DNA of 46,919 bases. Origin: Bacteroidales bacterium (lineage in GTDB: Bacteria; Bacteroidota; Bacteroidia; Bacteroidales; UBA7960). The position numbers and the translations under genes are program-made. The notes below the pieces were generated by a model, which did no database searches, was not told the origin of the DNA, and worked only from the letters and a program-made list of their open reading frames with translations. Positions 35,913 through 44,900 of the stretch are shown here, one piece after another. Location of the stretch: assembly GCA_019429055.1 (NCBI GenBank), contig JAHYJP010000007.1, positions 1 to 46,919 of the forward strand. Reading direction: 5' to 3'. Numbering within the stretch: the stretch's first letter is position 1; each line of letters begins with the position of its first letter.

Positions 35913-38339
35913 TTAAAAAGTTTTCCGGTTGAATAAAATATATCCGAAATTGATCATAAATACCCATGGATCGGATTCACCCTGGAAGTAGGTTGCACTG
36001 ATGCTTAATGGGCCCGGAGGGGTGTGAAATACCAGGGCAGCATTATGCATGAAAACAGGTTTGGCCAGCCAATCCTTATAATCGGCACTGTGGTTAATTC
36101 CGGGAACGATCTCCCTCATGGCTCTGAATACGTGACTTTCTACCTGGAAGTGAGAATTGCGTCCAAGCATGTACAAAGCTTTTAAACCACCTGCAGCATA
36201 GTGGTTTGCTCTGAAAGAATCAAGATACCTGGTTTCAGACAGTGGAAAAGGATTAAATTGCCGGGCCAGGATTTTGGTGGCACTATAATTGGCAAGGAGA
36301 GGCCTTCCAGATAAAAATAATTCGGTTGAGAAGGCAAGACGTATTTGATGTTTGGATGTGAAAAAATTCTCCCATCTCAGGAGTATTTCCCACCAGTTTA
36401 AAATGTTTTCAACACGGTTGGGGTTGAATGAAGTATTTCCCGGTTCATAAGTTTCATCAGCCGAAATTATCCTTGCTCCGGCATTGAAATATGATCCACT
36501 GGTGGCGTATTGAAGTCTGTTTCTGCGATCATGTGTGTAATTCAGATAGATACCGCGGGGTTGAAGTCGGGTCAGATCTGTTGTATCGGTCCGGGCAAAA
36601 ACAGTTGTATTGTAGTACCTGTCAGCATGACCGGAGATAAAAATACCGGTTTCGACAATCCCTTTAAATTTTGCAGGAAATGCAAATCGGAGATCTGTCA
36701 GGAATTCACTTTGAATAATAAAAGAGGGTTTTTGTTCCTCAAAAATAAATACATTCTCTGTGGCATAGTTCCATCGGCTGAGTGAAGTTTCCAGTTGCAG
36801 GTAAAACGGAACCTGCCTGAAAAAATTTAATCTTGTACCAAGCTTCCCGCTATTATAATAATTACCAATATAAGTATTTATGTACACTGAAAACATATTG
36901 CGTCCCAGTCGTTCATACGAGAGATAACCAAAAAGCTGGTTTATGGATTTCGATGACAGATTTCCTCCTATTTTCCGCGTAATCGGATTGTTTTTAATGA
37001 GTTCCAGTTGAAGCTCATAATCATTACTTTCCCGGTTAAATATCATACGGGGATAGATATGGTTGAATTTATTGATTGAAAGCAACCGGAAATAGTTTTC
37101 CCGGAGTGTTTCGAATGATATACTATCAGATTCTGACATAATAAATGATCGCGCAAATTCTCCCTCATCCGATTCACCTGATAAAATTTTAATTTCAGAA
37201 ACAATTTCATGTGGAAATCTTTGCCTGAACTGAAATCTTCTGTATTGAACTTCCTGCCTGAATCTTTTTTCAGCAAGCATGGATTTAATATAACCCATTT
37301 TGTCGAGGGCTTCTTCATAACCTGCCAGAAAAACCTCATCATTCCGGCTGAAATCCGTTACACTCAGGTCGGGTACTTTGGGATATAAAATAACACCCGG
37401 ACCTGAGGGTATTGTGTAACTGGAAGTTGCCATCAGCATATTTTCAAGCTGAGAAAAAACATCATGAATACATGGATCTCCGGGGTTCGATGCCACAACA
37501 CTGCCTATGATAAAATCCGGATCAAAATCATCCATTACCACATCAGCAGGAAAATTGTTATACATACCCCCATCCAGCATCAATACGCCATTTATGGTAA
37601 TGGGTTTGAAGTACAGTGGGAATGTCATAGATGCTCTTACCGCATCTGCCAGCGATCCGTTTCTCAGTACAACAGGGTTTTTGTTTGCAATATCTGTTGC
37701 GATACAGCGGAAGGGAACAAAAAGACTGTCGAAATTATTCCCGGCCACTGCCGATGCGGGGCTTAGATATTTCATAAACAAGAAATCCATCACACCAGGT
37801 GAGATCATGTTGGTGGGGATGTTCTCCCGGATAACATCCTGAAAGCGGGCAAATTGCTCCGGACGGTATTTAACAGTAAACCAGCCGGGCGAAGGTTCGC
37901 TTCGGTAAAACGGGAAATCGTATTTTTTATCCATTTTGCCCATGGACGCTTGCAGAAATTCATCAGAAGTAATAATATCTTCTATCTCGTCAGGAGAATA
38001 ACCCGCTGCATAAAGTCCGCCCACAATAGCACCCATGGAAGTTCCTGCGATATAATCGATGGGTACATTGTTTTCTTCCAGTGCCCTGAGCACACCTACA
38101 TGAGCTACTCCCTTGGCACCACCACCACTCAGAACGACAGCAATTTTTTGTTGATGGGTTTTATTGCCTGAGTTTTCTGCCGTAGTCTCCGGAACGAAAA
38201 ACAAAAGAATGAAAATGATAACCAGGCGAATAATGGCCTGAAAGATTTTACTTTTTTTATTCTTCCCGGTAGTTTTAATTTGCTGATCGGATTGCTCAGG
38301 CCATCGTTTTTTCCCTGTATTTGCAATTGTGGAATTCAT
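35913..38339 (-). CDS. Patatin-like phospholipase with C-terminal outer-membrane beta-barrel
   Basis: An 808-residue protein. A basic N-terminal stretch precedes a hydrophobic signal (about residues 37-54). The patatin domain (about 65-300) has the oxyanion motif GGGAKG (72-77), the nucleophile in GTSMG (Ser101) and the dyad aspartate in DGG (256-258), so it looks active as a lipase/phospholipase A. A POTRA-like region (about 370-460) is followed by a beta-barrel of the BamA/Omp85-related type to the C-terminus (ISATYFQGESDPWVFMINFGYILF). This is the PlpD-like architecture, in which the barrel anchors the hydrolase to the outer membrane. The gene follows the beta-barrel gene by 38 bp and probably belongs to the permease operon. 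Confidence 0.88.
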   Translation of the reverse strand: MNSTIANTGKKRWPEQSDQQIKTTGKNKKSKIFQAIIRLVIIFILLFFVPETTAENSGNKTHQQKIAVVLSGGGAKGVAHVGVLRALEENNVPIDYIAGTSMGAIVGGLYAAGYSPDEIEDIITSDEFLQASMGKMDKKYDFPFYRSEPSPGWFTVKYRPEQFARFQDVIRENIPTNMISPGVMDFLFMKYLSPASAVAGNNFDSLFVPFRCIATDIANKNPVVLRNGSLADAVRASMTFPLYFKPITINGVLMLDGGMYNNFPADVVMDDFDPDFIIGSVVASNPGDPCIHDVFSQLENMLMATSSYTIPSGPGVILYPKVPDLSVTDFSRNDEVFLAGYEEALDKMGYIKSMLAEKRFRQEVQYRRFQFRQRFPHEIVSEIKILSGESDEGEFARSFIMSESDSISFETLRENYFRLLSINKFNHIYPRMIFNRESNDYELQLELIKNNPITRKIGGNLSSKSINQLFGYLSYERLGRNMFSVYINTYIGNYYNSGKLGTRLNFFRQVPFYLQLETSLSRWNYATENVFIFEEQKPSFIIQSEFLTDLRFAFPAKFKGIVETGIFISGHADRYYNTTVFARTDTTDLTRLQPRGIYLNYTHDRRNRLQYATSGSYFNAGARIISADETYEPGNTSFNPNRVENILNWWEILLRWENFFTSKHQIRLAFSTELFLSGRPLLANYSATKILARQFNPFPLSETRYLDSFRANHYAAGGLKALYMLGRNSHFQVESHVFRAMREIVPGINHSADYKDWLAKPVFMHNAALVFHTPPGPLSISATYFQGESDPWVFMINFGYILFNRKTF

Positions 38340-38377
38340 TTTTAATGGAATGTAATGTGGTTAAGTGTTTTTTTGAC

Positions 38378-39568
38378 TCAGAAAGAATACTTCAGGGCCA
38401 TATACCAGGCCGAACCCGCTTCCCTGAAAATGGTATTCTCACCGCCCATAAAGATCTGGGAAATGATATCCATATCCAGATTGGTCATCAAAGACCATCC
38501 TGCCCTGGGCATCAGAAAAAACGATTCCTGATCCGGTAAAGCCATCAAAGCAATGCTTCCGTTGAAAATCGGGGAGAACGCATGCTGTAGGCTCATGGTA
38601 ACGGCATATTCAGAAAACATGATGTTGTCGGGCGATAAAGGCTGATCCAGCATGAGAAAAATATTTTCCATGGGTTGATAGCCTGGGTTGTAAAGAAATT
38701 CAAGCAGTGCAAAAGTTCCGGTCCCAAACATATAATCCAGTCCTGCGGCAGCAACCAGGTTGCTGTTGCGGTTGCCATTGGTTTCTTCAAGATCATAAAA
38801 CCAGGTGGCTTCTCCCTTAAAGCCAGCGCCTCCGATATTACCTGCCCAGCCCATACCCAGTGCCGAACGGTTTTTATAATAACCGGCTATTGCCTGCAGA
38901 TCATATCCTTTGTAATTGGTTGACCAGAGGAAGGCCGCAACACTGTTGCGTGATCTTTTTGCAGGGCTGTAAGCAAACTCCATCCGGCCGGCAAATCCTG
39001 TATGATATTGTAGTCTTACGGCATCAGCACCTGGCCTTTCTTCATAATCAAAATCAAAGAAAGAATAGGTATTGAATAAATCATTGGGATTGGAAACCAG
39101 GTTGATGCCCCAGTTGATCCGTTGACGACCTGCCCTCACCTGCCAGTTGTTATCCCTGAAATCAAGATAAAGACGGTCAATTTCCGAGTGGCCGATCCAG
39201 GCACCTTTGTTCAGCCAAACCCATGACAGGTCGATGAGTCCGTCGTCAATATCAAGTATATCAGCAAACATGGGGAAATCATCAAACATGGTGTTATAAA
39301 AAACCCGGTTGCGGCCCTCAGCAACAAATCTCAGGTTATCAGTAATACTCCATCTGTAATTGAGCCGGTTGTGCAAAAGATTGTCAAAATTGGAATCTGA
39401 GAAGTCCCTGTTGAAACGCAAACCCGGCATGGCCTTGATGTAACCGCGCAGGGACATATTTTCGAAAATATTGTCCTGTTGTGATGCATAAACCGGCAGG
39501 ACACTCCAGAGTCCGGTAAAAAATACAACCAGCAGTTTTTTTAAATGCTTATTTCGTGTTAATTTCAT
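38378..39568 (-). CDS. Outer-membrane beta-barrel protein of unknown function
   Basis: A 396-residue exported protein with signal peptide (about residues 1-28, ...PVYASQQ). The body is rich in amphipathic strands ending with an aromatic terminus (MALKYSF), typical of an outer-membrane barrel. A stretch with RAGRQRINWGINLVSNPNDLFN and GADAVRLQY (about residues 140-195) recalls porin-like barrels of the DUF1302 type. I cannot name the substrate. The ATG at 39568 gives a normal signal; an upstream ATG (39610) would add 14 residues without homology signs. It follows the intact permease gene by 49 bp and precedes the patatin gene by 38 bp, so these are likely one transcript. Confidence 0.75.
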   Translation of the reverse strand: MKLTRNKHLKKLLVVFFTGLWSVLPVYASQQDNIFENMSLRGYIKAMPGLRFNRDFSDSNFDNLLHNRLNYRWSITDNLRFVAEGRNRVFYNTMFDDFPMFADILDIDDGLIDLSWVWLNKGAWIGHSEIDRLYLDFRDNNWQVRAGRQRINWGINLVSNPNDLFNTYSFFDFDYEERPGADAVRLQYHTGFAGRMEFAYSPAKRSRNSVAAFLWSTNYKGYDLQAIAGYYKNRSALGMGWAGNIGGAGFKGEATWFYDLEETNGNRNSNLVAAAGLDYMFGTGTFALLEFLYNPGYQPMENIFLMLDQPLSPDNIMFSEYAVTMSLQHAFSPIFNGSIALMALPDQESFFLMPRAGWSLMTNLDMDIISQIFMGGENTIFREAGSAWYMALKYSF

Positions 39569-39617
39569 AATATCAGGAACATTTGTACAGAGTGAATAAA
39601 TTTTTTCCATGTAAATT

Positions 39618-40841
39618 TTATTCAGTTCTTGCTGCTTCGGCAGGTTTCAGTCTTATGGCTTTGAGTGCAGGATAAATTCCGGTTGCCACAGCCGTAATGA
39701 TAACCAGTATAGTTAGAAAAAAATACATGGAATAATCGAGCTGGGGATATACAATTGTTTCGAAGCCGTACTGGTTGAGCGAATCGCCTCCAACTGAGGC
39801 AAAATTAATTCCATTGTTTTTTAACAGATTGATTGTAAGATGACCGGCAAGCATACCACATACTGCTCCTGAAAGGGTAAGGAAGATGGTCTCAAAAAGA
39901 ATCATCGAAAAGATCCTTTTTTTATTCATACCGATTGACATGAGTATACCCAGTTCCCTGATTCTTTCAAAAACCGACATGAGCATGGTATTAAGCAGGC
40001 CAAATGCAAGGGCAAGCAGAATGATGATCAGAATGATCATGAACATCGCCATCCCCATTTCATAATAAAATCCCATTTGCGGTGATATTTCAAGCCATGG
40101 CCTGATGGTTAGCTCTGGAAATCTTTCACTGTAATGATCTGAAAATTCCTGGCTAAGTTCGTAGTCATTCAAAATGATCGCAATTTGATTTACAATGTTC
40201 TGCTTGCCAAGCAAATGATTCAGCTCGTTTTCAGTCATGTAAATATGACTCTCGTCGAACATGGTGTTTGCTGTCCGGAAAATGCCTGACACCCTGCCTG
40301 CCACTGAAACGATTTCATTGTGGATGTCCTGGAATGTCAGTACTACTCTTGAACCGGGTCTGGCTTTCAACTTTTCAGCCAATCGCTGACCAATTAATAT
40401 GTTGGGCTGGTTACTAATTGAAAAATATTCGCCTTCAATAACATTGTTTTCCAGACCGGAAGTATTAGCTTCCCTTACAGGATCAACACCCATTATGGTT
40501 ATACCTCTTGTTAAATTGGCTGAACCGATCATACCGTTAACCAGGCTGCGGCCTGAATAATGCCTTACAACATCGTCTGAGTCGAGCAGGTCATAGATCT
40601 CTTCCCGGTTGGCAATATAATATTGGGGATTCCTTTCCGTAATATAATCAGGGTTGTGTATCTGAACATGCGATATTTCCTGCTCGATGCCGGTTTGAAA
40701 ACGTTGATTCATTAACCCCATGGCTATGGATGCAGCAAAAAGCCCTCCCCATAAACCAGCCGTAATGGCCAGGATCATTGTAATGCTCCGCTGACGGTTA
40801 CGCCAAACGTTGCGCCATGATATTTTAAGCAGTGTCTTCAT
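39618..40841 (-). CDS. ABC transporter permease, FtsX/MacB/LolC-type
   Basis: A complete 407-residue permease with the usual four transmembrane helices. TM1 is near residues 17-41, followed by a large periplasmic domain (about 45-265). TM2-TM4 lie near 270-295, 315-345 and 370-395. FERIRELGILMSIGM is the coupling segment that contacts the ATPase, and PALKAIRLKPAEAART ends the protein. Members move lipoproteins or other substrates out of the inner membrane by mechanotransmission. The partner ATPase is not in the window. The gene begins three bases after the stop of the second, truncated permease, so the two once formed a permease pair. Confidence 0.9.
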   Translation of the reverse strand: MKTLLKISWRNVWRNRQRSITMILAITAGLWGGLFAASIAMGLMNQRFQTGIEQEISHVQIHNPDYITERNPQYYIANREEIYDLLDSDDVVRHYSGRSLVNGMIGSANLTRGITIMGVDPVREANTSGLENNVIEGEYFSISNQPNILIGQRLAEKLKARPGSRVVLTFQDIHNEIVSVAGRVSGIFRTANTMFDESHIYMTENELNHLLGKQNIVNQIAIILNDYELSQEFSDHYSERFPELTIRPWLEISPQMGFYYEMGMAMFMIILIIILLALAFGLLNTMLMSVFERIRELGILMSIGMNKKRIFSMILFETIFLTLSGAVCGMLAGHLTINLLKNNGINFASVGGDSLNQYGFETIVYPQLDYSMYFFLTILVIITAVATGIYPALKAIRLKPAEAARTE

Positions 40842-40844
40842 TTT

Positions 40845-41639
40845 TTAGTGTTTTACCTCTGTTATTTTTAATCTGAAAACTTTGTAAACAGGAAATAACC
40901 CTATAAACAATGCAAGTATAAACACATATAATCCCTGGGTGTAAAATACTGAAAGCTCGGGCGAAAAGGGTACAATAGGTTCAAAGCCATACTCGGCAAT
41001 AGCCTCTGCCATACTACCTGTAAGCCTGATTGGGAAATGGTAAAAGAAAGCTACTACTGGTATGGAAACGGCAATTCCGGCCATAATCCCTGAAAAGGTT
41101 ATTACCATTGACTCAATAAAACACACCAGTGCAAGACGGGAGCGTTTCATACCCAGAGAGAAAAGCAGAATAAATTCCTTTTTTCTTTCAATGAGCATCA
41201 TAAGGATGGTTCCAAATAAGCCGAATGCAATTACAATATATAAGATAATCATTAAAGCCATGGAGCCGGCTGCATCAAATTGCATAAGAGAGAGCAGGTC
41301 TTCGAGCAGTTCTTCCCAGGTTAGTACATTATACCATTCTCTGTCAATCTCGCCCAAAAGTATATTTGCCAGTTGTTGTGTCCGGCCCGTGTTTTCCGGC
41401 ATTATGATCAATGCGGTTAGTCTGTCCTCAGCAGCAAAAAACCATTGTGCAGCTTCCAGTGACATATAAATTGTATTATCGTTAAGTTCAGGGACTTTCA
41501 AATCCACGATTCCCTGTACATGGTATTTTCCTGCAGCCGTTGAACCCTGAAATCCCTGCCCAAGCAACACAAGTGTGTCGTTGACTGATACGTTCAGAAT
41601 TCCTGCCAGTCCAAGAGAAAGCAAAAGCCCTTCTTTCGT
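40845..41639 (-). pseudogene. ABC transporter permease (FtsX/MacB-type), 5'-truncated
   Basis: Only the second half of a permease is present. The reading frame after the TAA at 41640-41642 reads EGLLLSLGLAGILNVSVNDT, then the second half of the periplasmic domain, three transmembrane helices (about 115-140, 165-195 and 225-248 from the TTG at 41624) and a normal C-terminus. Compared with its ~400-residue relatives it lacks TM1 and about the first 140-150 residues. No ATG is available near the frame start. The upstream 340 bp contains no homologous coding sequence in any frame I could follow, so this is a deletion or junction, not a simple frameshift. It ends three bases before the intact permease. 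A remnant protein started at TTG 41624 is unlikely to transport anything. Confidence 0.82.
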
Positions 41640-41851
41640 TTATATTCGGCATATGAGTTTTATTTAAAGTTCGTTAACTAAAGAACCAAAAGAACTAATG
41701 GGTGTTTTTGAGTTATTTGTTAAAAGATTGAATAAGAACTAATTGGAAACTTTCTTTGTTAGCAAAAAAGGAATCAAAGGGTGTTCCAAATTCTATATAA
41801 AATTGATAAACAGTTTATTAATGTTTTTTAGATACAGAACCAACAGTTTTT

Positions 41852-41891
41852 AGTGTACGCTCATGTACATTAAGTGTACGCTCGTGTACAT
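41852..41891. repeat. Two tandem copies of a GTGTACGCTC(A/G)TGTACAT motif
   Basis: The motif occurs at 41853-41870 and 41874-41891, exactly 21 bp apart (two helical turns), differing only at one purine. Each copy has GTAC on both sides of a 6-nt core, giving internal dyad character. This spacing is typical of cooperative operator sites. They lie on the 5' side of the truncated permease operon. Confidence 0.6.
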
Positions 41892-41892
41892 A

Positions 41893-41931
41893 AAACAAAA
41901 AAGCCCGGTAAGCTATGCCTACCGGGCTTTT
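41893..41931 (-). terminator. Rho-independent terminator of the T9SS cargo gene
   Basis: A 12-bp stem AAAAGCCCGGTA (41899-41910) / TACCGGGCTTTT (41920-41931) with a 9-nt loop and a T-rich run on the minus strand, 48 bp after the stop. Confidence 0.9.
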
Positions 41932-41978
41932 CAGTTACTCTATCCGGAACAATGCCGGCTTAGAGTTTTTATGAGACG

Positions 41979-44900
41979 TTACTTCTGAATCTGCAGTTTT
42001 CTTACGAATACTCCTTCATCAGTGTAAATGCGTACGATATAGATGCCTGTTTCGAAGACATTGTAGATACGGGTTTGTGTATCGTTGATGATATCGTTAT
42101 AAACTACCTTACCTGTAATATCGGCAATTACAATACTGCGGATCACAGAACCGGCAGTAATGTTGAAATTGTCGCTTGCAGGGTTGGGGAATACATTGAT
42201 TTGTGAAGCATTGAAATCGTCAACATTAACGAGATCGCGCCATACGTTATCAACAACCATATCTCCGGTAACTTCTACAACACGGTCAGGAGCTCCGTCC
42301 CATTCACCGCCATTCCATCCGGCATTGATGAAGTACTTGTATTCATAAGTACCTGCTTCAAGTACCAGTGTTTTGGTCCAGATCATGGAGTTATCAACGC
42401 GGGTCATAGTTTGGTTTTCGGGTTGAGTACCAGGCTCGGCCCAACCGAACATAGAACCGGTAATGTAAACCACATCGTTATCGGGATCGAAGTCTCCGGC
42501 AGGAGTCATATCTACATTGAAGGTTACGTTGAAGCCTGATGGCTCTGTGTATTCTTCAATATCAGCTGCGAAGCGCGGAACAAGCTGCAGAGTTTCAAAG
42601 AATGTAATTACCACACCGCTTATGTTCACAGGATCTGTGGGTATCTCGGTACCAATGTAATCAACATTCCAGAAGTCTGTCCTTACAACGAATTCATTTT
42701 CGCCATCGGTAAGGGTGTAATTGGTTCCGTTGACAAACTCTTGTCCGTCATCAATATTCATAAATGTAACATTCATGAACTGGATGAGCTTGGCCTGATC
42801 GCCCTGTGTAACTTCATCGAGCATAAATACTGTTGGGTCAACAGGGGTATTGGCTGTTGACGGATCAGTATTTTCAGCAGGTTTAAACTGTACCATATCC
42901 CTGAAGATGACAATTTCACCGGTAACATTGGTAATTACATCATACAGGTCATACTCAGTGGTTATTGTACCGTCGACGTCATCAATCATAATGGCTGCAG
43001 TAGCGTCCTGCAGGAACTTACGGTTACGATGTCCGTCCATGGCAACAATAACAGCATCTCCGGTATAGCGATACAGTGTACCATCAGCCGGTTTGGCACG
43101 GAGTTCAAGCAGCGTAGCTACATCTTCAATAACAACTGTTTCGAAGTTAGCTACAAGAGTAGTTTCAGCACCGGGCATAGTAAAGTGGAATTCAGCTTCT
43201 GTGCTGACTTCAGTACCACCAACGGTCCAGTTCACAAACTCATAACCACCTGCGGGAACAGCAGCAACAGGAACGGTTGCACCTTCGTAATAGTCGCCCC
43301 CACCATCAACAGTACCGCCTTCTGCTGGGTTAGCTTCTACAGTTAAAGCATAAGTTGCCGGCAATGCACCTGTTGTTTCCACAATGAAACCACGATTGGT
43401 TACAAAGGCCATAAACATAATGTCTCCATCATCGTTTTTGCTTACATCTGTAACAGCCGGGAAGAAAGCACCTGAACCTGAACCTAAAGCAAAAGTAGCA
43501 GCTTTGATATTGTTCAGAACTTCAATACTGGTTACAGCATTCATCGCATCAGTAATATTGTCAGCGAAACTCAGGTCAAGAATTTCATATCTTGCTCCCT
43601 GGTCGGTTTCGTCAACAAAGTTTACTGCATAAGCAAGGTAGCGCTTACCATCATATACAAATGATTGCGGATCCATAGCTCTCGTAGAAACTACATCTGA
43701 TGGAATATAGGCATGGACTTCTCCGGTGAGGTCAACCAATGCTATTCCTATTCCATTTCCTGTTAACAGGTAAAGGTCATCTTCGCCTTCAACTGTATTA
43801 ACTACTCCGAAGGAGTTAATATTGAATGTTGCGTCAATAACAATGGTTTCAGGATCGCTCAGGTTTTGTACTTCACCGTTTATAAAGTTCCATTTACGGA
43901 AGATTCTTTGCCCTTCACCACCACTGTTAACATGAGCAATGATAGAACCATCTGCAGAAGGATCACCAATAATTGAGAAAGCATCTCCCAGGCGACCAAA
44001 TCCACCATCTGCGGAAAGAACAATCTCAGGCTCAGCATCCAGACCATCCCATCGATAAACACGGAAAGGATGTTCTGCATTTGAGCCAAATGATAGATTT
44101 GAAACATAGATATGTTCGCCTACAGTATGTGCATAGTTGATAAGAAAACCACCAAATTCTATGATACCATCACCCTTATCTAACATCATCGGTCCGAGAT
44201 GCGGGCTTAACATGTCCCATACATATATATTCGCCTGTTCATTATAGCGAGAAGGAACAACCACATAGCGATCCATATATAATGCAGCACCTCTGGCTAA
44301 ACCACCTTCAGCAATTTCAACAGGAATGTTAGCTCCTGTTTTATCAAGGAAAGTATTCATTACCAGCGGATCAACCGGTCCGGGGATAAAGTTGGCTGTA
44401 AGTGTAAGGTCACTGCCAGGCATTGTAATGATGTTATCGGGTTCAGTAGAAACTACTTCGCCCTCTATGTCAGTCCAGTTCAGGAATGCATATCCCGGGT
44501 TGGCAGTGGCAGTAACTTCAACCTGTGATCCTTCGATGTGTTCACCGGCGCCGGTTACAGTACCCCAGCCTTCGGGATTAACATTCAGAGTAAGATTGTA
44601 GAACTGCAGATCTTTGATCTCAACATTGTCAATGGCCCAGTACCATGCCCATGAACCACCATCGGTGTAGTGGAAACGTACCCTAAGGTTGGCATTTGCA
44701 TATTCTGTAATATCAAACATGGCCATATCGGGGGCAGCCCAGCTGCCAACAGTTGCAGTATAATTTGCCAGCTCAATCCATGCACTTCCATCCCAAACTT
44801 CGACTTTACCAAATGCGTTTGCACCCAAATGGCGGTAGTACTGTTCAAATGAAAGCATGAGAACACCGTCTACTGTAGATGCATCGATAGCAGGGGTATA

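Larger units (their letters stand above)
41640..41978. other. Gene-free stretch beside a breakpoint, with repeats and a terminator
   Basis: A 339-bp A/T-rich region between the truncated permease and the stop of the T9SS cargo gene. It contains, from the right, the cargo-gene terminator (41893-41931), two 21-bp-phased repeats (41852-41891), and copies of AAGAACTAAT at about 41690-41699 and 41745-41754. No ATPase or permease 5' remnant is found, and no convincing TAnnTTTG promoter for the minus strand. Confidence 0.6.

Noticed and set aside
41640-41660. ATG near 41653 as an alternative start joined by frameshift to the truncated permease
   Set aside because: It is in another frame and would add only a handful of residues, not the missing ~145. 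The upstream DNA shows no permease-like coding.
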